This document shows, piece after piece, positions 1-7,691 of a DNA stretch of 64,000 bases. The DNA comes from Halomonas shengliensis (GTDB lineage Bacteria > Pseudomonadota > Gammaproteobacteria > Pseudomonadales > Halomonadaceae): assembly GCF_900104135.1 (NCBI RefSeq), contig NZ_FNIV01000003.1, positions 1 through 64,000 on the forward strand, in the 5' to 3' direction. Both the position numbers and the translations under genes were made by a program. Positions within the stretch are counted from its first letter, which is position 1. Every line of letters starts with the position of its first letter. Below the pieces are notes generated by a model, which saw only the letters and a list, made by a program, of their open reading frames with translations, was not told the DNA's origin and ran no database searches.

Positions 1-1
1 C

Positions 2-1624
2 GACACCACTGACACCACCACGGTGACGCTGGACGACGTGACGGTGAACGAAGCGCAACAGCTGGTCTACACCGCGAGCGTGGACAACGCCCCGCAAGGT
101 GCCTTCAGCGTGACGCTGAACAACGGCGTGGTGATCAACTTTGCCGACGGTGCGTTGACTGGCAGTTCGGAGCCGCAGCCAGCCCAGGGTGAAGACGTTT
201 ACCTCGATGCTGACAGCTTCCCGATCAGCATTGCTTCCACCAGTGGCGGCAACTACGAAGCGCTGGACACCACTGACACCGCAACGGTGACGATTACCGA
301 CACTATTAATGACAGTTTCGTAACCCTGACTGGCTCTGAAGCGACCCAAGGTGGAACTGTAGCCACTGTCACTGCAACAGTCGATAATGCTCCTGAATCT
401 GACCTGACTCTTAACCTAGTCGACGATAACGGCGATGTCATCATGAAAGATGGCGTACCGGTCACCATAATAATTCAGGCAGAATCGACCGAAGGTACTG
501 CTGATGTTCCTGTGTCTATTGGGCAAAGCTATGAAATTAAAGTCGGTAGTTATGACGGGGGGAACTATGAAAACCTTGTTCATGAAGGCACTGCGAATGT
601 TGGGTCACCACCCAATATTCTCAACCTAGACATAATAACGAACACAAACGTCAACACTCAGTACATACAAATTCTGTTTACTCAGGGAGAAAACAGTTAT
701 ACGCGCGTATTGGCACTAGATGCTCAAGGGCAGGGAGCTTCACTCGCGCTGGATGTAGGTTTTGATATTGACCCAAGTCAACCATATACTATTAACGTCT
801 TGTATATGGGCAACGAGGAGAGTGTCAGTGATAAGGTGATAATTACCGACTTTGTAGTGGAAGGAACCAGTATTTCGGATTCCGGAGGTATAAAGTTGGG
901 AACAGGTAACAACTATGACGCTTTCTTCGAGGTGGAAGTCCAGCCCGGAGATACTTCTATCGTATTGAATGATGCTGACTACGGTGATCGCGATGGTCTC
1001 GAGCAGTATGGTGATAAGAATGGCAATAATCTAACCGGTAGCAGTGGGGATGATCTGCTTGGTGGTGGTGGCGGCGATGACATATTGGCAGGAGGCCTAG
1101 GCAACGATGCACTATCTGGTGGTGAGGGAAATGACACACTATATGGTGATGAAGGTGATGACTTTTTGGCTGGTGGTTCCGGTAATGATACCCTCACCGG
1201 CGGCTCGGGGAACGATACAATGATCGGTGGCTTAGGCGCCGACACCTTTGTCTGGAACTTAGGCGATCAGAGTTCGCCCTCCGTTCCTGCTGAGGACACT
1301 GTAACTGACTTTGGCGATGGCGATGATGTCTTGGATATCTCCGATCTTCTTCAGGGTGAAGAATTAGAATCTAATGCAATTACTGACTATATTGTTGCCA
1401 AGGAAGGTGAGGGTGCTGATGATGGAAATCTGCTTCTTTACATCAAGCACGATGGAGGCGATGGAGCCATAGATAGCGATGGAGCCAATGCTGACCAAGT
1501 CATCAAGCTTGAAGGTAAAGGTTTCGATAGCTGGAATGATCCTGATACCGATGCGCCCTTTAATAATGGTGAAGACCTTATCCAGCACCTTATCGAAACA
1601 GGTCAGATAAATATCGATCAATAA
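2..1624 (+). CDS. C-terminal part of a giant RTX / type I secreted adhesin (LapA-like), 5' truncated by window
   Basis: The frame is open from base 2, so the gene starts outside the window; only its last ~540 codons are seen. The first ~100 residues are the end of tandem Ig-like/adhesin repeats (VTVNEAQ..., YTASVDNAP, and the recurring DTTDT...VT linker near nt 2-30 and 266-300). After a less repetitive stretch come about seven calcium-binding RTX nonapeptides of the GGxGxDxxx type (about nt 1010-1250), then the TDFGDGDDVLDISDLL segment typical of the C-terminal secretion signal of large type I secreted proteins. The product should be exported by a TolC/HlyB/HlyD-type system and held at the cell surface for attachment. 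lapG and lapD directly downstream fit a LapA-type adhesin released by periplasmic proteolysis. The part after ~nt 300 is visibly less GC-rich than the Ig-repeat part. The family assignment is firm; the LapA name is inferred from context because the N-terminal retention module is not visible. Confidence 0.85.
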   Translation, partial: DTTDTTTVTLDDVTVNEAQQLVYTASVDNAPQGAFSVTLNNGVVINFADGALTGSSEPQPAQGEDVYLDADSFPISIASTSGGNYEALDTTDTATVTITDTINDSFVTLTGSEATQGGTVATVTATVDNAPESDLTLNLVDDNGDVIMKDGVPVTIIIQAESTEGTADVPVSIGQSYEIKVGSYDGGNYENLVHEGTANVGSPPNILNLDIITNTNVNTQYIQILFTQGENSYTRVLALDAQGQGASLALDVGFDIDPSQPYTINVLYMGNEESVSDKVIITDFVVEGTSISDSGGIKLGTGNNYDAFFEVEVQPGDTSIVLNDADYGDRDGLEQYGDKNGNNLTGSSGDDLLGGGGGDDILAGGLGNDALSGGEGNDTLYGDEGDDFLAGGSGNDTLTGGSGNDTMIGGLGADTFVWNLGDQSSPSVPAEDTVTDFGDGDDVLDISDLLQGEELESNAITDYIVAKEGEGADDGNLLLYIKHDGGDGAIDSDGANADQVIKLEGKGFDSWNDPDTDAPFNNGEDLIQHLIETGQINIDQ

Positions 1625-1646
1625 CATGTTAATTTGACCCAATCTC

Positions 1647-1677
1647 GCCCCGCCCGGTTACTCGGGCGGGGCTTTTT
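1647..1677 (+). terminator. Rho-independent terminator after the adhesin
   Basis: A 10-bp perfect GC stem (GCCCCGCCCG at 1647-1656, CGGGCGGGGC at 1663-1672) with a 6-nt loop is followed by TTTTT at 1673-1677. It lies 22 nt after the adhesin stop and before the next start at 1715. Confidence 0.9.
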
Positions 1678-1714
1678 GCTAAGCTGCCTTCATACCCTGT
1701 TCAGGAGCTCACCC

Positions 1715-2053
1715 ATGTACATCAAGCGCGACAGTGACGGTCGCATCGAGCTGGTCAGCCGGGAGGTGACGGCGGAGTGCGACGAGTACCTGGCGGCGGA
1801 TTCGCCGGAGCTGCTGGCGTTCCTGACCGAGGGGGAGTCGAGTCGTGGACGCGCCTACTTCCAGGCGACAGATCTGGCCTTCGTGCGGGTACTGGAGGAC
1901 GTGCTCGAGCTGTTGATGGACAAGGGCGTGATCAGCTTTACCGAGTTGCCGGAGGCGGCCCAGGAGAAGGTGATGGAGCGCCAGTCGCTGCGTCGCCGGC
2001 TCAATGGGTTGCACCTGGTGGGCTCGGAGGATGAGGAGAGCGGGGTGATCTAA
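1715..2053 (+). CDS. Small conserved hypothetical protein (112 aa)
   Basis: The start MYIKRDSDG at 1715 is chosen because CAGGAG lies 8 nt upstream; a longer in-frame start at 1634 would run through the adhesin terminator. The protein is acidic and probably all-helical after a short N-terminal strand, with no signal peptide or membrane segment. The YI-x-RD-x-x-GRI opening followed by an acidic helical tail resembles a family of ~110-residue proteins in Pseudomonas relatives that is often loosely named 'tryptophan synthase subunit beta-like'; no enzymatic motif is visible, so I give no function. It sits between the adhesin and the convergent lapGD operon. Confidence 0.7.
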   Translation: MYIKRDSDGRIELVSREVTAECDEYLAADSPELLAFLTEGESSRGRAYFQATDLAFVRVLEDVLELLMDKGVISFTELPEAAQEKVMERQSLRRRLNGLHLVGSEDEESGVI

Positions 2054-2077
2054 GTGCAATGTTACGGCCCATAACGA

Positions 2078-2111
2078 AAGCGCCGCCTGGCTTGTTTGCC
2101 AGGCGGCGCTT
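2078..2111. terminator. Bidirectional hairpin terminator between convergent genes
   Basis: A perfect 14-bp stem (AAGCGCCGCCTGGC at 2078-2091, complement at 2098-2111) with a TTGTTT loop lies between the plus-strand small gene and the end of lapD on the minus strand. Read on the minus strand it ends in CGCTTTCGTT, so it most likely terminates lapD. Confidence 0.7.
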
Positions 2112-2128
2112 CTTCGTGGGCCTGGTTC

Positions 2129-4045
2129 TCAGCCGCCGGGGCGATCGAGCTGGCGGATGCCGGGGCCGGTGACGCCGTCGATGCCGAGCTCATGGACCAG
2201 CTCGGACTCCTGCAGGCTGTCGACGCCCTCGGCGATGGCCAGGATGCCGATGGAGTGGCAGAGCGTGGCCATGCCGCGCAGCAGGGTCTGGCGTTCGGGG
2301 CTGTCGGCGATGCCGCGTACCAGGGAGGCGTCGATCTTGAGGTAGGCGAGCCCCAGGTCCTTGAGGTCTGAGATGCGACGGAACTCGCGGCCAACGTGCT
2401 CGAGGCCGAGCTTGCAGCCGAGGGGCTGGAGCTGGCGGCACAGGCTGCGGAAGCTCTCCTGGTCATGGATCACCATGGCCTCGGGCACCTCGATCCACAG
2501 CTGCCGGGCCGCCTCGCGGTTGCTCTGCAGCAGGCCGCTGAGATCCATCACGAAGCGGCCGTCGCGCACCGAGGCGGGGGAGAGGTTGATACCCAGCGGC
2601 TTGCCGTGGCGGTTGATCTCGCGCAGGGTCTCGCGGGCCACCGCCAGGTCGAGGCGGGCGTCTAGGCCGAGGCGCGAGATCCACGGCATGAAGATGCCGG
2701 CCGGGCGCCACTCGCCCTTGAGGCGCAGGCGCGACGGACACTCCAGGTGCAGCAGCTTGCCCTCGGCGTCGAGCACCGGGAAGCGGCCCAGGTAGACGCC
2801 ATCGTCTAGCGCCTGGGTGAGCGCCTGGCGCCACTCGGTGTGGCTCTGGTAGAGCGGCAGGCGCTGCTGCCCCTCGGCCACCAGCTGGGCGAGGTCGCCG
2901 CGGTTCTCGGCGGTGGAGAGGGCGCCGTCGAGGCTCGCCAGCAGGGCGCGGGGGCGGTCGCCCTGGGCATAGGCGATCAGCGACGAGGGCAGGCCGAGGC
3001 GGATCGCTTGCTGCTCCTTGAGGGCGGCCAGCCGTTGGGTCAGCTCCTGACCGATGGCGGCGGTGTCGGTGCTGGCCGGTATCAGCAGGGCGAAGTCGGT
3101 GCCGGAGAGGCGACCGGCGATGCCCTCGCCGCGGACCTCGCCGAGCTGCTCCAGGCTCTGGGCCAGGTCGTGCAGCAGCTTGTCGGTGTCGGCGTGGCCC
3201 AGCGCCTCGCTTACCTCGCCCAGCCGCGCCACGCGCACCAGAAGCAGGGTGCCGGTGGCGCGGCGGTTGTTGCTCTCCAGCATGATGCGCAGCTGGTGCA
3301 TGAAGGCCTCGCGGTTGAGCACGCCGGAGACGGCGTCGTGCTGTAGACGCTTGCGCAGCAGGTCGAGGCGCTCGCTCTCACGGCCGAGCATCTCGGCCAC
3401 CGAGCCGGAGAGCTGGTTCATGGCCTGCACCACCTCCCTGAGCTCGCGGGTGCGCGGCTCGGGAGAGGTGGTGAAGCGGCGGTTGCCGATGTCCCGGGCC
3501 TGTTCCACCACCCGGCGCAGCGGACGGCGGATGCCGCGCACGATCAGGGCGGCCAGCGCCAGGCTGAGCACGCCGGCCAGGGCGAACCAGCCCATCAGCT
3601 CCAGGGTGCTGCGCCACAGCGACCGGTAGGCGAAGCTGTGCTGGCTCTCGAGGATCAGGGTGCCGTACTGGTTCCAGCGGTCCTGGATCACGGCGCGGCC
3701 GGGGGCGACCTCGAAGCGCACCAGGTCGACGAACCAGCCCGGTACCTCGGGCACCGCCTCGGGGCCTTCGCGCAGGTCGATGACGCCGCCCTCGGGGTCG
3801 CGCAGCTCGATGCGCCGATAGTGGCCGGTGTCGAACTGGGCGGCCAGCAGCAGGCCGATGGTGACCGGGTCCTTCTCCATCTGGCTCATGGTCAGCGCCA
3901 GGGCGTTGGCGTTGTCGCGGTTCTTGATCTCCACTTCCTGCTCGATGTAGGCGCGGCTAGTGGTGACCCCGATGAACAGGCTGCCGCCGAAGGCGAGCAA
4001 CAGCAGCACCACGATGGTCAACCAGAGCTGCTTGATTAGCGACAT
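2129..4045 (-). CDS. lapD: LapD-type inner-membrane c-di-GMP receptor with degenerate GGDEF and EAL domains
   Basis: The 638-aa protein has the LapD layout: TM helix at about 8-28, a periplasmic LapD/MoxY-type domain to about 145, a second TM helix at about 150-170, a HAMP/S-helix to about 230, then GGDEF-like and EAL-like domains. The diguanylate cyclase signature is degenerate (SGTDF at 314-318) and the phosphodiesterase EAL signature reads LEC (434-436), so it is expected to bind c-di-GMP rather than make or destroy it. In Pseudomonas fluorescens, LapD bound to c-di-GMP sequesters the periplasmic protease LapG and keeps the adhesin on the cell surface. Here lapG lies 11 nt upstream on the same strand, forming a lapGD operon next to an RTX adhesin. 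Confidence is high from architecture and neighbours. Confidence 0.92.
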   Translation of the reverse strand: MSLIKQLWLTIVVLLLLAFGGSLFIGVTTSRAYIEQEVEIKNRDNANALALTMSQMEKDPVTIGLLLAAQFDTGHYRRIELRDPEGGVIDLREGPEAVPEVPGWFVDLVRFEVAPGRAVIQDRWNQYGTLILESQHSFAYRSLWRSTLELMGWFALAGVLSLALAALIVRGIRRPLRRVVEQARDIGNRRFTTSPEPRTRELREVVQAMNQLSGSVAEMLGRESERLDLLRKRLQHDAVSGVLNREAFMHQLRIMLESNNRRATGTLLLVRVARLGEVSEALGHADTDKLLHDLAQSLEQLGEVRGEGIAGRLSGTDFALLIPASTDTAAIGQELTQRLAALKEQQAIRLGLPSSLIAYAQGDRPRALLASLDGALSTAENRGDLAQLVAEGQQRLPLYQSHTEWRQALTQALDDGVYLGRFPVLDAEGKLLHLECPSRLRLKGEWRPAGIFMPWISRLGLDARLDLAVARETLREINRHGKPLGINLSPASVRDGRFVMDLSGLLQSNREAARQLWIEVPEAMVIHDQESFRSLCRQLQPLGCKLGLEHVGREFRRISDLKDLGLAYLKIDASLVRGIADSPERQTLLRGMATLCHSIGILAIAEGVDSLQESELVHELGIDGVTGPGIRQLDRPGG

Positions 4046-4056
4046 GATGGCTCTCC

Positions 4057-4773
4057 CTAGATGAATCCCTGGTCACGCATGCGATCGATGACGCGCCGCC
4101 AGCGCGACAGCCGCGCCAAGGGGTCGGCGCGGGACTGGCTGCTGCCGCCGGCCCATAGCCCCTGGCTGTTGAAGCTGAACAGCGGGTCGAGGTCGGTGCG
4201 GTACTCGGCCGGGGTGATCGACGGCACCAGGTTGTCGAGCACCAGCGGCTGGGCCGAGGGCGTCTCGTACCAGCCCAGCACCATGTGCGCCTGGGTGATG
4301 CTGCTGCGCCCGATGCGGGCGCGGACGTAGATCATGCGCAGCTGCTCGCCGGGTACCCCCAACTGCTTGAGGGTGACGTACTTGGCGATGGCGTAGTCCT
4401 CGCAGTCCCCCTCGCCCTTGCCCAGCGCCTCCAGCGGCGTCGCCCAGTAGTCCTCCTGCCCCCACACCCGGATGTCGTCGATCCAGCGGATGCGGCGGTT
4501 GAAGAAGTCGTTGACTCCCTCGAGCTGGCGTTGCAGCTCGGCCCCGGCCAGGCGGTCGAGGAGCGCGAACCACTCCTCCAGCACCCTCATTCCGCCCTGG
4601 CCGTACTGGCGCTGCATGCTCTGGCGCAGCCGCGAGGGGTCGAGGTTGGCGCCCACCATGCCCGGCTTCAGCCCCAGCGCCGCGCCGGCCATCACCCCGA
4701 CGAGACCCGCCAGGAAGCGGCGGCGCGACCGCGAGGCGAGCGGGCGAGAGGAGGCGGGCAGGGCGGCGGGCAT
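4057..4773 (-). CDS. lapG: LapG-type periplasmic cysteine protease (transglutaminase-like, DUF920)
   Basis: This 238-aa protein carries the transglutaminase-like catalytic triad seen in LapG: Cys123 in GDCEDYAIAKY, His163 in QAHMVLGWY and Asp180 in VLDNL. LapG is a calcium-dependent protease that cuts a di-alanine site in the N-terminus of LapA-type adhesins, releasing cells from biofilm when c-di-GMP is low. The N-terminus contains S-R-R-R-F-L-A-G before a hydrophobic stretch (residues 15-40), which looks like a twin-arginine export signal rather than a plain Sec signal. It is the first gene of a two-gene operon with lapD. The protease assignment is strong; the Tat route is an inference from the motif alone. 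Confidence 0.92.
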   Translation of the reverse strand: MPAALPASSRPLASRSRRRFLAGLVGVMAGAALGLKPGMVGANLDPSRLRQSMQRQYGQGGMRVLEEWFALLDRLAGAELQRQLEGVNDFFNRRIRWIDDIRVWGQEDYWATPLEALGKGEGDCEDYAIAKYVTLKQLGVPGEQLRMIYVRARIGRSSITQAHMVLGWYETPSAQPLVLDNLVPSITPAEYRTDLDPLFSFNSQGLWAGGSSQSRADPLARLSRWRRVIDRMRDQGFI

Positions 4774-4832
4774 GGGCGGCTCTGATGATGGATCAGGGTT
4801 TGCTGAAGTCTAGGTGCCCGGGCACGGCAATG

Positions 4833-4853
4833 CGAGCCCCGCGGCGGGGCTCG
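4833..4853 (-). terminator. GC hairpin after the acyltransferase gene
   Basis: An inverted repeat CGAGCCCCGC (4833-4842) / GCGGGGCTCG (4844-4853) lies just beyond the stop of the minus-strand acyltransferase and before lapG. There is no clear T-run on the minus strand, so terminator function is tentative. Confidence 0.4.
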
Positions 4854-4859
4854 TGCGGG

Positions 4860-6068
4860 CTAGTCGGCGTTCCTGTCCCGCTCGGCCGCGGCGGGGTCGA
4901 AGGGCGCGTGGCCGGCCTTGTTGAGCACCGGGTTGGCGTACTGGGCGAGCCACCAGTCGCGCAGCTCGGCCGGCACCTGCTGCAGGCGGGCCTGGAAGCG
5001 GGCGCGGTCGGCGTCGGTGACCTCCGCGAGGTCGACCAGCTCGGGCGCGGCGCCCAGCGTCTCCAGGGCGAGCTGATGGCTGGGGAAGAGGCGGTAACCG
5101 GCGAGCACCTGGCGGTCGATCTCGGCGGCGACGGCATCCGGGGCATCGAAGGAGGCATCGAGCGGCGTGCCGAAGCTGAGCCGTACCCGCCCCTTGTGGC
5201 CGGTGATGCCGGCGACGATGGACTGGATGTCCTCGTACTGGGCCTTCTGGTAGGCCCCCTCGTGGTGCACCGCGTACAGCTCGCGGGCCTTCTGCACGTC
5301 GCAGGGGTCGTACTCGTAGCTGATCGCCACCGGCACCAGGCGCAGTTCGGCGATCGCCTCGCCGAGGCCCGCCTGGCGGTCCTCGGCACGGCGCGCCATG
5401 GTCATCATCTTGATGATCGCCGGGTCGGTACGGTCGATGCCGTCCTTGGCGCGCCCCTCGCGCTGGGCCATCCAGATGGAGTGGTTGTCGGCGGTGATGG
5501 AGTGGCGGATATAGCCGGAGAGCTTCTGATAGGCGGCCAGCATGGCGCGCTTGCCGCGGGCGCTGCGCGGCACGATGAAGCTCTTGTTGAGGCGCATCAG
5601 GTCGGTGACGTAGGGCTTCTTGAGCAGGTTGTCGCCGATGGCGATGCGCACCGTGTCGCGCCCGGCCAGGTAGAGGGCGTAGTTGACGAAGGCCGGGTCC
5701 AGCGAGATGTCGCGGTGGTTGCCGATGAACAGGTAGGCGGTGCCCGGGTCCAGGGCGTCGAGGCCTTCGGTCTCGAAGGCGTCGGTGGTGGTGCGGATCA
5801 TCCGCTCCATGTAGCCGGCGACGCGCTGCTGGAAGCCCTGCACGCTCTCCACCCCGCGCACCTGGCGGCGGATGGCGAGGCTCGCCAGGGCACGCGAGAG
5901 CCCCGGCATGACCCGGGAGAGCCGCGGCAGGCGGTAGCGGGTGAGGGCGTCGAGCAGCTCCGGCTCGTGGGCCAGGCGCGCCAGGACGCCGGCGACCTCG
6001 TCGTCGTGGTAGGGGCGGATCTCGGCCCAGGGATCCCGGGCGTCGCTGGTGGGTCGGGTCTCGGTCAT
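4860..6068 (-). CDS. PlsC-like glycerol/lysophospholipid acyltransferase
   Basis: The 402-aa protein contains the acyltransferase NHxxxxD motif (NHRDISLD at 117-124), followed by the conserved substrate-binding segments FIVPRSARGKR and WMAQREGRAKDG. These define the PlsB/PlsC phosphate acyltransferase superfamily, which transfers acyl groups to glycerol-3-phosphate or lysophosphatidate derivatives at the inner membrane. It is longer than classical PlsC (about 245 aa) because of an N-terminal extension of ~100 residues and a longer C-terminus, so it is probably a specialised paralogue rather than the housekeeping enzyme. The stop lies in front of the lapGD operon, and the rdgC stop is only 5 nt upstream of its start, suggesting co-transcription with rdgC. 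The exact substrate cannot be read from sequence. Confidence 0.82.
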   Translation of the reverse strand: MTETRPTSDARDPWAEIRPYHDDEVAGVLARLAHEPELLDALTRYRLPRLSRVMPGLSRALASLAIRRQVRGVESVQGFQQRVAGYMERMIRTTTDAFETEGLDALDPGTAYLFIGNHRDISLDPAFVNYALYLAGRDTVRIAIGDNLLKKPYVTDLMRLNKSFIVPRSARGKRAMLAAYQKLSGYIRHSITADNHSIWMAQREGRAKDGIDRTDPAIIKMMTMARRAEDRQAGLGEAIAELRLVPVAISYEYDPCDVQKARELYAVHHEGAYQKAQYEDIQSIVAGITGHKGRVRLSFGTPLDASFDAPDAVAAEIDRQVLAGYRLFPSHQLALETLGAAPELVDLAEVTDADRARFQARLQQVPAELRDWWLAQYANPVLNKAGHAPFDPAAAERDRNAD

Positions 6069-6073
6069 GGTGG

Positions 6074-6997
6074 TCAGGCGTCGCTTGCGGTACCCGCCTC
6101 GCCGCCCAACCAGGCGATGAGGCGCTCGATGTTCTCGCCCAGGGCCTGGGCCATCAGCACGAAATCGGTCTCCAGGCGCAGCAGGGCGTCGTCGCCGTCG
6201 TCGGCGGCGTTGGCCTCGTCGATCAGGGCGTCGCCGAAGCGCAGCGTCTTGAGCGCCAGGTCGTCATGCAGCACGAAGCTTAGCCGCCCCTCGATCTCCA
6301 CGGCCAGCTTGCTGGCCTGGCGGCCGCTCTCCAGCAGCTGCTGGATCTCGTCGCTGTCGAGGTCGACCTGGCGGGCGCGCAGCACGCCGTCGTCGCCCTT
6401 GGCCTTGAGCTCTACCTGGTCGCCCAGCACCAGGTCGGCGGGGCGCGAGGCGGGGTCGGTCAGCCACTGGGTCATGGCGCGCATGGGCAGGGTCTGGGTG
6501 GCCAGCGGGGTGACCTTGAGGCTGCCCAGGGTCTCGCGCAGCAGGTCGAGTACCTCTTCGGCGCGGGTGCGGGAACTGGCGTTGATGCCGATCAGCCGGC
6601 GGCGGGTGTCCCACCACAAGTCGACCCTCTGGCTGCGCACGAAGGCCCGTGGCAGCAGCTCCTCCACCACCTGCTCCTTGAGGGTGAGCTTCTCCTGGCG
6701 GCGCAGCTTGCGTCCCTCGCGGGCCTCGACCTCGGCGGCGCGCTCGTCGACCTCCTCCTTGACCACGCCGGCGGGCAGCAGGCGTTCCTGGCGCAGGGCG
6801 CTGAGCAGTCGCTGGCCCTGCAGCTCGTGGAGGCGGGCGGTGTCGGCGCGTCCGCCGGGGAAGGTCCAGCCCAGGCGGCGCGGATCCTGGCCGCCCAGCG
6901 GGCGGGCGGCCTGCTCGGCCAGGGCCTCTTCCAGGGTGGCGGCGTCCAGCTCAGGGGCATCGTGCAGCCGATAGAGGTGTAAGTGCTTGAACCACAT
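6074..6997 (-). CDS. rdgC: Recombination-associated protein RdgC
   Basis: The product (307 aa from MWFKHLHLYRL at 6997) matches RdgC in length (E. coli 303 aa) and in its hallmark N-terminus. RdgC forms a ring-shaped dimer around double-stranded DNA and restrains RecA-mediated strand exchange; it is nucleoid-associated. The frame continues 77 codons upstream, but that extension is not RdgC-like and overlaps the promoter region of the divergent thioesterase gene, so the internal ATG is preferred. It precedes the acyltransferase by 5 nt. It has no membrane segment. Confidence 0.92.
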   Translation of the reverse strand: MWFKHLHLYRLHDAPELDAATLEEALAEQAARPLGGQDPRRLGWTFPGGRADTARLHELQGQRLLSALRQERLLPAGVVKEEVDERAAEVEAREGRKLRRQEKLTLKEQVVEELLPRAFVRSQRVDLWWDTRRRLIGINASSRTRAEEVLDLLRETLGSLKVTPLATQTLPMRAMTQWLTDPASRPADLVLGDQVELKAKGDDGVLRARQVDLDSDEIQQLLESGRQASKLAVEIEGRLSFVLHDDLALKTLRFGDALIDEANAADDGDDALLRLETDFVLMAQALGENIERLIAWLGGEAGTASDA

Positions 6998-7089
6998 GAA
7001 GCATTTTTCCCGCAGAAAAGGGGCGCCATTATCACCGAAGGGGGGCGGGGGTGCCAGCCTGGATGCTGGGCCGGACTTGAAACGAGTGT

Positions 7090-7119
7090 TTGAATGTGGT
7101 GCGATCGCGGGCCTAGAAT
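7090..7119 (+). promoter_or_regulatory. Candidate sigma-70 promoter for the thioesterase gene
   Basis: TTGAAT (7090-7095) is separated by 18 nt from TAGAAT (7114-7119), 44 nt upstream of the thioesterase ATG in the divergent rdgC/thioesterase gap. This is a match to the consensus only. Confidence 0.45.
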
Positions 7120-7162
7120 CGAGGCCCGCACCCCATCCAACTTCCCATGACGGAGCCCTGCC

Positions 7163-7582
7163 ATGGACCCACGATCCACCCGTACCACCCTGCGCGTGCG
7201 CGGCTACCACCTGGATGGCTACGGCCACGTCAACAACGCCCGCTACCTGGAGTTCCTGGAGGAGGGGCGCTGGGCCTACTTCGACGCGCGGCCCGAGCTG
7301 TTCGCCCGCCTGCAGCGCGGCGACATCGCCTTCGTGGCGGTCAACCTCAACATCGACTACTGCGCCTCGGCGGTGGCCGGCGACGACCTGGCCATCGATA
7401 GCCGCCTCTGCGAGCTGGGCTCGCGCAGCGCGCGCATGGCCCAGGAGATCCGCCGGGTCGCTGACGACGCCCTGATCAGTCGCGCCACCATCACCTTCGT
7501 GCTGCTCGACGTGGCGGCCAACCGTGCCATCCCCATCGAGGGTGAGCTGCGCACCCTGCTAGCCCCGCTGGTGGTCGAATAG
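7163..7582 (+). CDS. Acyl-CoA thioesterase, 4HBT/YbgC-like hotdog fold
   Basis: This 139-aa protein has the hotdog-fold thioesterase signature GYHLDGYGHVNNARYLEFLEEGR near its N-terminus (residues ~13-35), with the Asp and His-Val-Asn-Asn residues that shape the active site in 4-hydroxybenzoyl-CoA/YbgC-type enzymes. These cytoplasmic enzymes hydrolyse acyl-CoA thioesters. The gene is divergent from rdgC and is followed 109 nt later by gyrA. Substrate specificity is not predictable from the sequence. Confidence 0.85.
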   Translation: MDPRSTRTTLRVRGYHLDGYGHVNNARYLEFLEEGRWAYFDARPELFARLQRGDIAFVAVNLNIDYCASAVAGDDLAIDSRLCELGSRSARMAQEIRRVADDALISRATITFVLLDVAANRAIPIEGELRTLLAPLVVE

Positions 7583-7598
7583 CGCCTGCCTTTGCCTC

Positions 7599-7640
7599 GC
7601 CCGGGGTGGTATGATGTGACGCTGTTATGGCGCCCCGGGC
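7599..7640 (+). promoter_or_regulatory. gyrA upstream region: -10-like TATGAT inside an inverted repeat
   Basis: TATGAT at 7610-7615 is a plausible -10 box for gyrA; the -35 is poor. It is enclosed by GCCCGGGG (7599-7606) and its exact complement CCCCGGGC (7633-7640), so the transcription start would lie inside a potential cruciform or hairpin. Confidence 0.3.
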
Positions 7641-7691
7641 AACGCCACGGCGGGCGGCCAACCTCTTGCAGTGCAAAGGATTCGACGACCC

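Noticed and set aside
1634..1714. Longer start of the small gene after the adhesin
   Set aside because: The extension runs through the terminator hairpin and lacks a ribosome site; ATG 1715 has one.
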